From: Candidatus Accumulibacter contiguus
GTDB taxonomy: Bacteria; Pseudomonadota; Gammaproteobacteria; Burkholderiales; Rhodocyclaceae
Length of the DNA: 64,000 nucleotides
Reading direction: 5' to 3'
Assembly (NCBI RefSeq): GCF_012940005.1
Contig: NZ_SPMX01000013.1
Coordinates: 1 to 64,000, forward strand
Position numbers and translations under genes: made by a program
Notes under the pieces: generated by a model
Seen by the model: only the letters and a program-made list of their open reading frames with translations
Database searches by the model: none
Told to the model about the DNA's origin: nothing
Shown here: in pieces, positions 46,818-54,575 of the stretch
Position numbering within the stretch: position 1 is the stretch's first letter
How the letters are laid out: each line of letters opens with the position of its first letter

Positions 46818-46840
46818 ACGCTGGCGGCGCCCTGTCCGCG

Positions 46841-47452
46841 CTAGGCGCGCGGGCGCCGACGCAGCCAGGCCATCAGCAGGGCGCCGACGATCAGGCCAGC
46901 CGCGCCGGCCATCAGCGCCAGCTTCTGGGTCTGGGCGCGGAGCGTATCGAGCAGTGGATTATCGAGAACGTTGGCGGAGAAGTGCACGTTGACCAGCTTC
47001 CAGACATCGCCTTCCTTGACCATCACAGCGCTCCAGCGAGTTTTCATCGTGCGCGTGTCACCGTCCTTGAAACGGTAGATGTCGTCCGAGACCCCGTATG
47101 CGACGCCCGTCGTCGCGTCGACAAACTGCGTCACTTCGTCGGCGACCGGTCTGGTCTCCAGTTTCTCAAGAATGGCTTTGGGCCCGTCGAACAACTCCGA
47201 ATAGTAGTTCTTGATGGCGTTCAGACCGACCAGTTTCTGGTTGTCCACCGTAATCACCGTAAACCCTGGGTGCAGCACCTCGGCCATCGAATCGAGCTTG
47301 CGCGTGTTCAGCGCTGTGGCGGATTGCGCGAGCAGCGCGCGCAGCGCGTCGTGATCTGCCTTGCGTTCCTCAAGTGCTGGGGTCTGTGCAGACGCCACAG
47401 CGCTCGCGACGACCGTCGCGAGGACACAGATCATCTGACGAATTGCTCTCAT
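46841..47452 (-). CDS. exported NTF2-like protein with C-terminal membrane anchor
   Basis: The product has 203 residues. A signal peptide (MICVLATVVASAVASA), an NTF2-like domain (DALRALLAQSATALNTRKLD, PGFTVITVDNQKLVGLNAI, WSAVMVKEGDVWKLVNVHFS) and a C-terminal helix (LALMAGAAGLIVGALLMAWL) with tail RRRPRA give the same layout as the protein at 27516. ATG 47452 has GGAAAGGA upstream. It begins the minus-strand group, 23 bases before the amidohydrolase. Role unknown; possibly a lipid-binding or hydratase-like partner. Confidence 0.7.
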   Translation of the reverse strand: MRAIRQMICVLATVVASAVASAQTPALEERKADHDALRALLAQSATALNTRKLDSMAEVLHPGFTVITVDNQKLVGLNAIKNYYSELFDGPKAILEKLETRPVADEVTQFVDATTGVAYGVSDDIYRFKDGDTRTMKTRWSAVMVKEGDVWKLVNVHFSANVLDNPLLDTLRAQTQKLALMAGAAGLIVGALLMAWLRRRPRA

Positions 47453-47544
47453 TGCTCGTCCTTTCCCATGATATATCGCCATTTCCTTGCCAGGATATAA
47501 TAACCACTCCCTTCGATCCGACACAAGCTGCCACGGATACGCTC

Positions 47545-48270
47545 GTGACCACCGGCTGGTACCTTCCTCTCCTCGCCTTTGTGATACTCGCAGTTCTCGA
47601 GTGCGGATCAGAGCGCCGTGTCCCTGCCGGATCGCTGGCCGACCACCTGCTCAATCTTGCCGGCCTGGCCGTTCAGGGCATTGCCATCCCCGCCGCGGGC
47701 TATCTGATCGCGACCCGCGTACTGGCAGCGCATTGGCCGGATTTCGCCGGCAGCCTGCGCATCGGCTGCCTGGGGGCCTTCCTGCTCAATTTCGTGCTCG
47801 TCGACCTCGTCTATTATGCACAGCACCGGCTCTTCCATCGCGTCGGCGTGTTGTGGGCCTTGCATCAGTGCCATCACGCCTCGCCGGTGGTGAGTGTGTG
47901 GGCGACGTCGCGCAACTCGCTGTGGGTGAGTTTTCTGTTCGTCTATCTGCTGCTGAATCCGCTTCTCGGTTTCCTGTGCGACTGCCCGCAGGGCTTCTTC
48001 TTCTCTGCGGCGCTGACCGCCAGTCTCGACCTCTGGCGCCACTCCCGGCTGCCCGAGCGTTTTGCGCCCGCCTGGCTGGGTCGGGCATTGGTCACTCCGG
48101 CACACCATCATCTGCATCACAGTTTGGACGGCCAGGGGGTAAACTTCGGGGCCAATCTCCTGCTTTGGGATCGCTGCTTCGGTACCGCTCGCGAGCCGGA
48201 CGGTTATCCGGCCCGCTACGGAACGTCCAACGCACCGGGACCGTGGCGGCAGTTCCTGTTTCCATGGTAA
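47545..48270 (+). CDS. fatty acid hydroxylase/sterol desaturase-family protein
   Basis: The product is about 241 residues from a tentative GTG start; the open frame extends upstream to 47374 and no ribosome site decides. Histidine clusters: YYAQHRLFHRV (H-x3-H), LHQCHHASP (H-x2-HH), TPAHHHLHHS (H-x2-HH). These are the eight-histidine di-iron ligands of the family. Four to five membrane helices surround them. Such enzymes hydroxylate or desaturate acyl chains, sterols or carotenoids in the membrane. It is divergent from the NTF2/amidohydrolase group and upstream of the di-iron oxygenase. The stop codon overlaps repeat copy A. Confidence 0.83.
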   Translation: MTTGWYLPLLAFVILAVLECGSERRVPAGSLADHLLNLAGLAVQGIAIPAAGYLIATRVLAAHWPDFAGSLRIGCLGAFLLNFVLVDLVYYAQHRLFHRVGVLWALHQCHHASPVVSVWATSRNSLWVSFLFVYLLLNPLLGFLCDCPQGFFFSAALTASLDLWRHSRLPERFAPAWLGRALVTPAHHHLHHSLDGQGVNFGANLLLWDRCFGTAREPDGYPARYGTSNAPGPWRQFLFPW

Positions 48271-48394
48271 CGGTCATGGCTTTGTGAGACACCCCGGATG
48301 ATGAAAGCCCTGACCGTTTCCCTCTCCCCCCGACCCCCTCTCCCGCGAGTGGAGAGGGGAGATTCGTGAGTCGCTGACGCGACTTTCACATTAA
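48269..48394 (+). repeat. dispersed three-hairpin repeat, copy A
   Basis: This is a 126-base element. AACGGTCATGGCTTT pairs with AAAGCCCTGACCGTT (one mismatch) as hairpin 1. CCCTCTCC and GGAGAGGGG form hairpin 2, with a CGCGAGT loop. AGTCGC and GCGACT form hairpin 3, followed by TTTCACATTAA. The TAA stop of the preceding gene is contributed by its first bases. The next gene starts 18 bases after its end, so it spans the whole leader. Confidence 0.88.
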
Positions 48395-48412
48395 GCGAAA
48401 AGAGAGGGCAGT

Positions 48413-49597
48413 ATGCACACCGGCCTTGCCCAGCGTCAAACCAGATCGCTGCTCGACGATGTTTCGACCGTCCGCAAGCTTGAGTTCAACCTGCGCCGCA
48501 ACGCCGAACAGGACCACACGACCCTGATCGACGACGCGGCAAAACGTTTCTGCTACGCAGATTGCCGCCACGAATACTGGAATCCCGAGAACTTCTCCCT
48601 GCTGTGGGGGACGCCGGTGTGGGAGCAGTCTTCGGCAGCACAACGCGTCGTTCTCAACCAGCTCTACTGGGTCGCCTACTACGCGCAGATCGTCTCGGCA
48701 GAGATCGCGACGATTTTCCTCAACCAGGTGTCTGCGGCCGGGATCTACACTCTCGAAGATTTCCGGCTGGTGTGCGACAACCTGGATCTCGAGACGAAGC
48801 AGGAACGTGCGCACATCCACGCCTTCAAGACCGTTGGCGAAGCCGTCGAGCACACGCTTTTCGGCGAGCGTTTGTTCACCTACCCGATGCGCAGCCTCTA
48901 CGACCATACGATGGTGTTCGCGGACAGCAATGCAGCGAAGGATTTCTGGCGCCGGCTGCAGATCCAGGCGTTCACCCTGCTGTCTTCGTCGAACGCCTTC
49001 CTGGGTAGCCAGTATCTGCTGGTGCGTGGTCTGCGCACGCTCAACGGCAAGCTCGTGCAGCACCGGCTTTCCAGTTACTACCTGCAGCATCCGGATCGCG
49101 AGCACGCGCCGCTGCCGTCGGCGATCAGCTACTGGCACTTCATGGACGAGTCGTTTCATTTCAATACTTCGCGCCTGGTCGGGCTCGAAGTGCCGCGGGT
49201 ACTCGAGGCGCCGACGAACTTCGAGCGCTGGGTGGTGAACCGCGGTGTTGCCGGCTGTCAACGGGATCATTTCCACTTCTCCGTCGCGGTAAACGGCATC
49301 TTCTGGTATGACCCGGCGATCTTCCCGGTGATCTACAAGATCTTCCGCTCGCCCGTCTTCGCCATGGATGACGGCGAGGCGCGCGCCATGATGGAGGCCT
49401 GCTTTGCGCGCGAGTCTGACGGTCTCACCGCAGCGGCGGAGACCCACCGCATTGCCGCCGAGTCGTATCGTGCATTCGTCGAACCGGTCACCTGGCTGAA
49501 TGCGGGCAACCGGGAGATGCGCACGATGCGCAAGAACGCCATTGGCCGCTACCTCGCCGGCAACCGCAGCCAGCTCGCCGGTTTCCGCCCGAAATGA
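48413..49597 (+). CDS. ferritin-like di-iron oxygenase
   Basis: The product has 394 residues, mostly helical. Likely iron ligands: E in QIVSAEIATIFLNQ, E-x-x-H in ETKQERAHIHAF and ESFHFN with H. The overall pattern resembles AurF-type and similar di-iron N- or C-oxygenases, but I cannot assign a named family. The ATG at 48413 follows GAGAGGG. It overlaps the ferredoxin gene by four bases, so electron delivery by that protein is likely. The repeat copy A lies just upstream. Confidence 0.72.
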   Translation: MHTGLAQRQTRSLLDDVSTVRKLEFNLRRNAEQDHTTLIDDAAKRFCYADCRHEYWNPENFSLLWGTPVWEQSSAAQRVVLNQLYWVAYYAQIVSAEIATIFLNQVSAAGIYTLEDFRLVCDNLDLETKQERAHIHAFKTVGEAVEHTLFGERLFTYPMRSLYDHTMVFADSNAAKDFWRRLQIQAFTLLSSSNAFLGSQYLLVRGLRTLNGKLVQHRLSSYYLQHPDREHAPLPSAISYWHFMDESFHFNTSRLVGLEVPRVLEAPTNFERWVVNRGVAGCQRDHFHFSVAVNGIFWYDPAIFPVIYKIFRSPVFAMDDGEARAMMEACFARESDGLTAAAETHRIAAESYRAFVEPVTWLNAGNREMRTMRKNAIGRYLAGNRSQLAGFRPK

Positions 49598-49896
49598 GCA
49601 CGCACCGCATCGAGTTTCCGGGAACGGCGTTTGCGCCAGTGGAACTGGCGGATCTCGCGAGCCTGCCGGTGCACCTCACGGTACTCAATTCGCCATTGCT
49701 TTTCGGTTGCCGTAGCGGCCTGTGCGGCACCTGTTTGATCGAGGTGGAAGCCCTGAGCGGCGGCGAACTCGAAGCGCCGGACGCGGCGGAGCGCGATGCG
49801 CTCGAAATCTATGCGCCCGGCAATCCGCATGCACGGCTGGCCTGCCAGCTCGTACTCACAACGGACGTACGCATCCGCAAGATCGAGAGCGCTTGA
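49594..49896 (+). CDS. 2Fe-2S ferredoxin
   Basis: The product has 100 residues. The plant-type cluster motif is GCRSGLCGTC (C-x4-C-x2-C) with the fourth cysteine in RLACQL. It is shorter and simpler than reductase-fused forms. The start overlaps the di-iron oxygenase stop (ATGA), indicating coupled translation and a dedicated electron-donor role. It could also feed the Rieske oxygenase and the other iron enzymes of the 40.5-49.9 kb group. Confidence 0.88.
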   Translation: MSTHRIEFPGTAFAPVELADLASLPVHLTVLNSPLLFGCRSGLCGTCLIEVEALSGGELEAPDAAERDALEIYAPGNPHARLACQLVLTTDVRIRKIESA

Positions 49897-49948
49897 AGCA
49901 CTGTAAAGTGCATGTGCGCAGGCAGTGCTCCGGACCTGGTCGACCAGG

Positions 49949-51952
49949 CTATCGCTCGGGTTTGAGCACCACCATTGCCAGAGGCGGTATCGTCATTTCG
50001 AGGGAATGGGGCTGCGATTGCCATCCGATGTCGTCTGCCACCAGCGCTTCCTCGTTGCACAAGTCGCTGCCGTGGTACTTCGCCGCATCGCTGTTCAGTA
50101 CTTCGCGATAAGTCGTCCGTGCCGGCACCCCGATGCGGTAGCCCCGATACACGTTCGGGGTGAAATTGGCGACGACGAGCAGGTAGTCCTCCGGGTCAAG
50201 GGCGCGCCGGATGTACGAGAGGACGCTTTGTTCCGCGCCATCGGCGTCGATCCACTCGAAGCCCTGCCGCTCGCAGTCCTGTTCGTGGAGAGCGGGTTCG
50301 TCGATGTAGATGCGGTTCAGATCGGCCAGCCAGCGTTGCAGGCGCAGATGCGGTTGCGGGCCGTGTGGCGTGCCGCCGGCCTCGATCAGGTGCCAGTCGA
50401 GGCCGCGGTTCTCACTCCACTCCCGCCATTGCCCGAAGTCCTGGCCCATGAAGAGCAGTTTCTTGCCCGGATGGGTCCACATGAACCCGTAATACAGCCG
50501 CAGGTTGGCGAACTTCTGCCAGACGCTGCCGGGCATCTTGTCGAGCATCGCCTTTTTCAGGTGGACGACTTCGTCGTGCGAGATGGGCAGGATGAAATTC
50601 TCGTCGAATGCGTACATCAGGCCGAACGTCAGGTTCCGGTGGTTCTCCTTGCGCTGCGGCGGATCGAGAGCAATGTAGTCCAGCGTATCGTGCATCCAGC
50701 CCATGTTCCACTTGAAGGTGAAGCCGAGGCCGCCCAGCGAGGCGGGGCGGCTGACCATCGGGAAAGCGGTGGCTTCCTCGGCGATGGTGATTGCGCCGGG
50801 GTACAGCTCGGATACCTTTTCGTTGAGGTGGCGAAGAAAGGCAATGGCCTCGAGATTCTCGCGGCCGCCGTGCTCGTTGCGTAGCCATTCCTTGCGATCA
50901 TGGTCGCGATAGAGCATCGCCGATACCGCGTCCACCCGTAGCCCGTCGATGTGGTAACAATCCAGCCAGAACAGCGCGCTGTTGATGAGGAACTGCACCA
51001 CCTCCTGGCGCTGGAAGTTGAAGACCTTGGTGCCCCAGCGCTTGTGCTCGCCGATGCGGGAGTCGGCGTATTCGTACAGTGCGCTGCCATCGAACTGGAT
51101 CAGCCCGCAGTCGTTCCTGGGGAAGTGGGCTGGCACCCAGTCGAGGATCACGCCGATCCCGTTCCGGTGCATGCTATTCACGAAATACTGAAAATCGTCC
51201 GGCGTCCCGAAACGGCTGCTCGGCGAGAACATGCCGGTGACCTGGTAGCCCCACGATGCATCCAGCGGATGCTCGGTGATCGGCATCAGTTCGATGTGCG
51301 TATAGCCCTGCTGATGGATGTAGGCGACGAGCCTGTCGGCAAGCTGGCGGTAATTGAGGAAGGTATTGCGTCCGGGCATGCGCGCCCACGAGCCGAGGTG
51401 CACTTCGTAGATCGCCATCGGCTCCCGCAGGGGATTCTTCCGGCTGCGGCACGACATCCACTCGGCGTCGCTCCAGAGCCCCTTTTCCGTACAGGAAAGG
51501 TCCCATACGATCGATGCGGTCCGTGGGCGCAATTCGGCGTAGAAGCCTTGCGGGTCGGTCTTGCGGATCCGCGTGCCGGCTTGCGTGCGGATCTCGTACT
51601 GGTACACCGTCCCCTGGCCCTGGCCCGGGATGAAGAGTTCCCAGATACCGGAGCCAGCACGAACGCGCATCGGGTGACAGCGGCCGTCCCAGGCGTTGAA
51701 GTCGCCGACGACGCTGACGCTCCTGGCATGGGGTGCCCAGACGGCGAAGCGTACGCCCGGTACGTCGCCGACCGGCATGATGTGGGCGCCAAGCTGGTCA
51801 TAGGTACGGAAGTGCCGGCCTTCGCTGAAGCGCTGGAGATCGAGATCCCCCAGGATCGGCAGGATGCTGTTTTCAGGACCGGAACCACAAGGTTTCGATA
51901 TCGCGCGCGCAGCAGGTCTATGAACTTGCTGCCTGAGCGTCACGGGTTTCAT
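49949..51952 (-). CDS. glgB: 1,4-alpha-glucan branching enzyme
   Basis: The product has 667 residues from ATG 51952. A CBM48 domain (GVRFAVWAPHARSVSVVGDF, NAWDG) is followed by the GH13 barrel: GYQVTGMFSPSSRFG, DWVPAHFP, nucleophile region GLRVDAVSAML (D), acid IAEEATAFP (E) and FILPISHDEVVH (HD). The C-terminal beta domain ends near VLKPER. It is slightly shorter than the long E. coli type. It makes alpha-1,6 branches in glycogen. Upstream start codons would lie inside repeat copy B, so 51952 is preferred. Confidence 0.92.
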   Translation of the reverse strand: MKPVTLRQQVHRPAARAISKPCGSGPENSILPILGDLDLQRFSEGRHFRTYDQLGAHIMPVGDVPGVRFAVWAPHARSVSVVGDFNAWDGRCHPMRVRAGSGIWELFIPGQGQGTVYQYEIRTQAGTRIRKTDPQGFYAELRPRTASIVWDLSCTEKGLWSDAEWMSCRSRKNPLREPMAIYEVHLGSWARMPGRNTFLNYRQLADRLVAYIHQQGYTHIELMPITEHPLDASWGYQVTGMFSPSSRFGTPDDFQYFVNSMHRNGIGVILDWVPAHFPRNDCGLIQFDGSALYEYADSRIGEHKRWGTKVFNFQRQEVVQFLINSALFWLDCYHIDGLRVDAVSAMLYRDHDRKEWLRNEHGGRENLEAIAFLRHLNEKVSELYPGAITIAEEATAFPMVSRPASLGGLGFTFKWNMGWMHDTLDYIALDPPQRKENHRNLTFGLMYAFDENFILPISHDEVVHLKKAMLDKMPGSVWQKFANLRLYYGFMWTHPGKKLLFMGQDFGQWREWSENRGLDWHLIEAGGTPHGPQPHLRLQRWLADLNRIYIDEPALHEQDCERQGFEWIDADGAEQSVLSYIRRALDPEDYLLVVANFTPNVYRGYRIGVPARTTYREVLNSDAAKYHGSDLCNEEALVADDIGWQSQPHSLEMTIPPLAMVVLKPER

Positions 51953-51955
51953 GCG

Positions 51956-52080
51956 AACGGTCATGACTTTTCCAAGCACCCCCGATCATGAAAGTCATGA
52001 CCGTTTCCCTCTCCCCCCGACCCCTCCCCCGCGAGGGGGGAGGGGAGGTTCGTGAGTCGCTGACGCGACTTTCACATTAA
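51956..52080 (+). repeat. dispersed three-hairpin repeat, copy B
   Basis: This is a 125-base element. Its first hairpin is perfect: AACGGTCATGACTTT (51956-51970) pairs with AAAGTCATGACCGTT (51991-52005). A C-rich/G-rich hairpin (CCCCTCCCCC with GGGGGGAGGGG) follows, then the AGTCGC/GCGACT hairpin and TTTCACATTAA. It fills the gap between glgB and the DUF456 gene. Its last bases supply the final two codons and stop of the DUF456 gene on the minus strand. Confidence 0.88.
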
Positions 52081-52551
52081 CCACGCAAGGGTGAAGACGG
52101 CCAGCATCGTCACGGCGATCGCCAGCTTGGCGACAATGGCGACGAGGAAGCCGACGCCAGCGGCAATGCCGGCGCGCGTCGCTGTGCGGTGGTCGCGACG
52201 AGCGATGTACTCGCCGCAGACGGCACCGACGATCGGGCCGAGAATCAGCCCCGGCAAACCGGCGAAAATACCGAGAATGGCGCCGATGCCCGCGCCGGCG
52301 ATCGCCAGACCGCTGGCGCCTGCCCGCTTGACGCCCCACACCGAGGCGAGGGTCTCGATCAGCAAGGCGGCAAGGCCGAGCACCGCCAGTACCGCCAGTG
52401 TCGGCACGCCGATACGCGCGAAGTCGTCGAGCCAGGCGGCCACCAGCATGCCGGCGAAGAGCAGTGGCACGCCAGGCAGCAACGGCAGAAAGACACCGAG
52501 CAGGCCGAGCAGCATGGCGGCGAAAGCGACGAGCCAGAGTACTTCGGTCAT
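52072..52551 (-). CDS. DUF456 membrane protein
   Basis: The product has 159 residues with four or five membrane helices. Family pattern: MTEVLWLVAFAAMLLGLLGV, LPLLPGVPLLFAG, a central SVWGVKRAGASGLAIAGAGI and GLILGPIVGAVCGEYIARRD. These glycine-rich helices are typical of DUF456. The last two codons (TTA ATG) and TGA come from repeat copy B, so the natural C-terminus may have been changed by the repeat. It lies next to, and overlaps by four bases, a broken gene. Function unknown. Confidence 0.82.
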   Translation of the reverse strand: MTEVLWLVAFAAMLLGLLGVFLPLLPGVPLLFAGMLVAAWLDDFARIGVPTLAVLAVLGLAALLIETLASVWGVKRAGASGLAIAGAGIGAILGIFAGLPGLILGPIVGAVCGEYIARRDHRTATRAGIAAGVGFLVAIVAKLAIAVTMLAVFTLAWLM

Positions 52552-52956
52552 CTCAGAGACGCACGCAATTTGTCGAGTGCCTCGCGTAGCGGTTCGATTC
52601 CCGGACGCTGCCGCAGCGGGCGGAACCTGTCGGCGATCACTCCCTGAGCGATGTGTTGCCCGAGCTTGCGATAGCTCTCGAACTGCGATTCGTCGAACCA
52701 CTGATCGAGCGTCGACACCTGCGGAAAATCCTGGTGCTGGGATTTGTACTGCAACAGGTCGGCCGATTCATAGCCAGTCAGCGACGGCTTGATGTAAAAC
52801 AGCAGGCCTCCAGCGGCCGGGCGCTCCTCGGTCTCCGGGTAGTATTTCGTTGGCGAAGTGGACCGCCAGTGCCGAACCCCGGCTGAATCCGACGACGTCG
52901 ATCGTCCTGTCGCCAGCGGCAAAATTCCTTTTTCCATCAAACGCATACAGTGCCAT
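52548..52956 (-). pseudogene. remnant of a large patatin/DUF2235-like hydrolase, ends joined out of frame
   Basis: One frame reads MALYAFDGKRNFAAGDRTID then VVGFSRGSALAVHFANEI, which has the GFSRG serine motif of DUF2235-type hydrolases. The other frame reads GGLLFYIKPSLTGYESADLL and DFPQVSTLDQWFDESQFESY with RKLG. That is the C-terminal signature of long patatin-like bacterial proteins. The two segments abut near 52850. The segments probably are end fragments from one or two former genes, joined by deletion. Neither is likely functional. Confidence 0.55.
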
Positions 52957-53138
52957 TGCTCAATCTCCCATCGGCAAGTCTGACTCCGGACCCGGTGTTG
53001 CCAGCCTGCAGGCTGTTCGCAGGCAAGTTTCGGTCATTAAATGAGGGCAGTCAACGGCGCTTGCAGGATTTCGGCGAAGACACCGTCCGCATCGGTTTCT
53101 GCCAGCCTGGCAGGATGCGGAAGCCGAATTCTTTAGTG

Positions 53139-53154
53139 CTGTACTTTTGTACAG
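53139..53154. promoter_or_regulatory. LexA-type SOS box
   Basis: CTGTACTTTTGTACAG is a perfect 16-base palindrome. It fits the LexA consensus CTGT-N8-ACAG exactly. It is located 70 bases before the short gene at 53224 and next to a T-run. Regulation of that gene by DNA damage is inferred. No SOS protein is recognised downstream. Confidence 0.6.
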
Positions 53155-53223
53155 TTTTTTGATATTCTGGTCCCTATCGCAGCGAATTGCAATCCACTCA
53201 TCCCCAAGCAGGAGTCACTTGCC

Positions 53224-53388
53224 ATGAATCGAATCCAGAAGTGGTTTGAACAACTCGCCGGCGTTTACCTTGAGGAACGCCGTCGTTGGGCTCTCGCGCA
53301 AAAGATCTTCGGCAAGCAGCGTCTCGATGTCTCGACATTACAGAAACCCGCCTGTTGGCGTAGAAGATCGCGCCGAGGAGCACACTGA
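53224..53388 (+). CDS. short protein of 54 residues downstream of a LexA box, probably truncated
   Basis: ATG 53224 follows AGGAG at ten bases and reads MNRIQKWFEQLAGVYLEERR then RWALAQKIFGKQRLDVSTLQ, ending in a basic tail (RRRSRRGAH). The front half looks like a normal soluble helical protein start; the last 15 residues look unlike it, as if another sequence had been joined. I do not recognise a family. A convincing SOS box lies upstream. It may be the 5' fragment of a longer SOS gene. Confidence 0.45.
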   Translation: MNRIQKWFEQLAGVYLEERRRWALAQKIFGKQRLDVSTLQKPACWRRRSRRGAH

Positions 53389-53421
53389 CGCCAACCTCTA
53401 CCAGCCGCGACGCTGATTCCC

Positions 53422-54573
53422 TCAGGCGATGAGCTTCAGATCAAACACTCGTTCGACCAGCCAGACGCTGGCGGTTACGATGACCAGTAGCGAACCGCCC
53501 GCGAGAACGCCTCGTCGATAGATCCACTGGTTCCGCACGCCCCATGCCAGCGGCAGGAACAGGGCGACGATCGCCAGTTGCCCGAGTTCGACGCCGAGGT
53601 TGAAGGCAACCAGCGCCAGCAACAAGGCGTTCTGCGGCAACCCGAGGTCGGCGAGGACGCTGGCGAAACCGAAGCCGTGAATCAGGCCGAAAGCAAAAGC
53701 GAACAGCCAGCGGCTGGCTCCTGCCATCACGACCAGGTTGTTGAGCGCGGCGACGATGACCGATGCAGCGATCGCCGATTCGACCCAGCGCGACGGCAAC
53801 TGGATAACGTCCAGCGCGGCCAGCGTCAGGGTGATCGAGTGCGCGAGGGTGAATGCACTGACCACCTTGACGACATCCCAGAGCGCGTCCCTGAAGCGCG
53901 CAGCGCCTGTCCAGCCGCCGTCGACGCGGATCAGGACCGCCGGCAGCAGCAGCGACAACAGAAACAGCAGATGATCGAAGCCGATCCAGATGTGCCAGAC
54001 CCCATGCGCGATGTAGTCGATGAACTGGCGCAGGTGGTCGTTTTCGCCAAGTTCGAATCGCTGCACCGGAGTCGCCGTAGCAAAGATCGCGGTATGTGTC
54101 TGACCGGCGTGTTCGAGGCGCAGCAGCCCGCGGTGCTGGGGATCGACATCAAAGAACAGCCGATAGCTGGCACTGAGCACATGGGCTGCGGCTTCGCAGC
54201 TTGCGCTGAAGCGCAACACCGCGTAGGCGCCATCGCTGTGATCGTCGACCAGGTGTTCGAGCACGGCCGTAGTGCACGCCTCGCCGTCTGCCGACAAGGT
54301 CAGCCGCGCCAGTGCGTAAGCGGCAATGTCGGCGTGATGGGCGCGCAGTTCGCCCCAGGTGATGGCGCCGTCCTGGTTGTCGTCGAGGCCGAGTGCGTAG
54401 TCGAGGTCGCGCAGGGCAATATCCCACTGACCATGAATGGCCGTTTCGGTGACCTGCAGGCTGAGGTAGCTGTCGCTGGGCTTGTGCGCCAGCGCGGCTG
54501 GCGAGGCAAGCAGGATGAGCAGCATGGCGAAGCCTTTCAGCACCTGCAGCGAAACGAGGTGGACAGTCTTCAT
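53422..54573 (-). CDS. HupE/UreJ family membrane protein
   Basis: The product has 383 residues. After a signal peptide (GFAMLLILLASPAALAH), a periplasmic domain with an EF-hand-like stretch (DDNQDGAITWGE) runs to about 190. It is followed by a HupE/UreJ_2 membrane domain: HGVWHIWIGFDHLLFLLSLL, FTLAHSITLTLAALDV and FAFGLIHGFGFASVLADLGL, with several histidines in helices. Family members are linked to Ni2+ or Co2+ transport, but this subfamily is untested. It is the last gene of a four-gene operon, two bases after the TPR gene. Confidence 0.8.
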   Translation of the reverse strand: MKTVHLVSLQVLKGFAMLLILLASPAALAHKPSDSYLSLQVTETAIHGQWDIALRDLDYALGLDDNQDGAITWGELRAHHADIAAYALARLTLSADGEACTTAVLEHLVDDHSDGAYAVLRFSASCEAAAHVLSASYRLFFDVDPQHRGLLRLEHAGQTHTAIFATATPVQRFELGENDHLRQFIDYIAHGVWHIWIGFDHLLFLLSLLLPAVLIRVDGGWTGAARFRDALWDVVKVVSAFTLAHSITLTLAALDVIQLPSRWVESAIAASVIVAALNNLVVMAGASRWLFAFAFGLIHGFGFASVLADLGLPQNALLLALVAFNLGVELGQLAIVALFLPLAWGVRNQWIYRRGVLAGGSLLVIVTASVWLVERVFDLKLIA

Positions 54574-54575
54574 GG

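Noticed and set aside
44754-46844. 696-residue open frame opposite the amidohydrolase-Mpo1 gene
   Set aside because: Shadow reading; the amidohydrolase metal motifs on the minus strand are clear.
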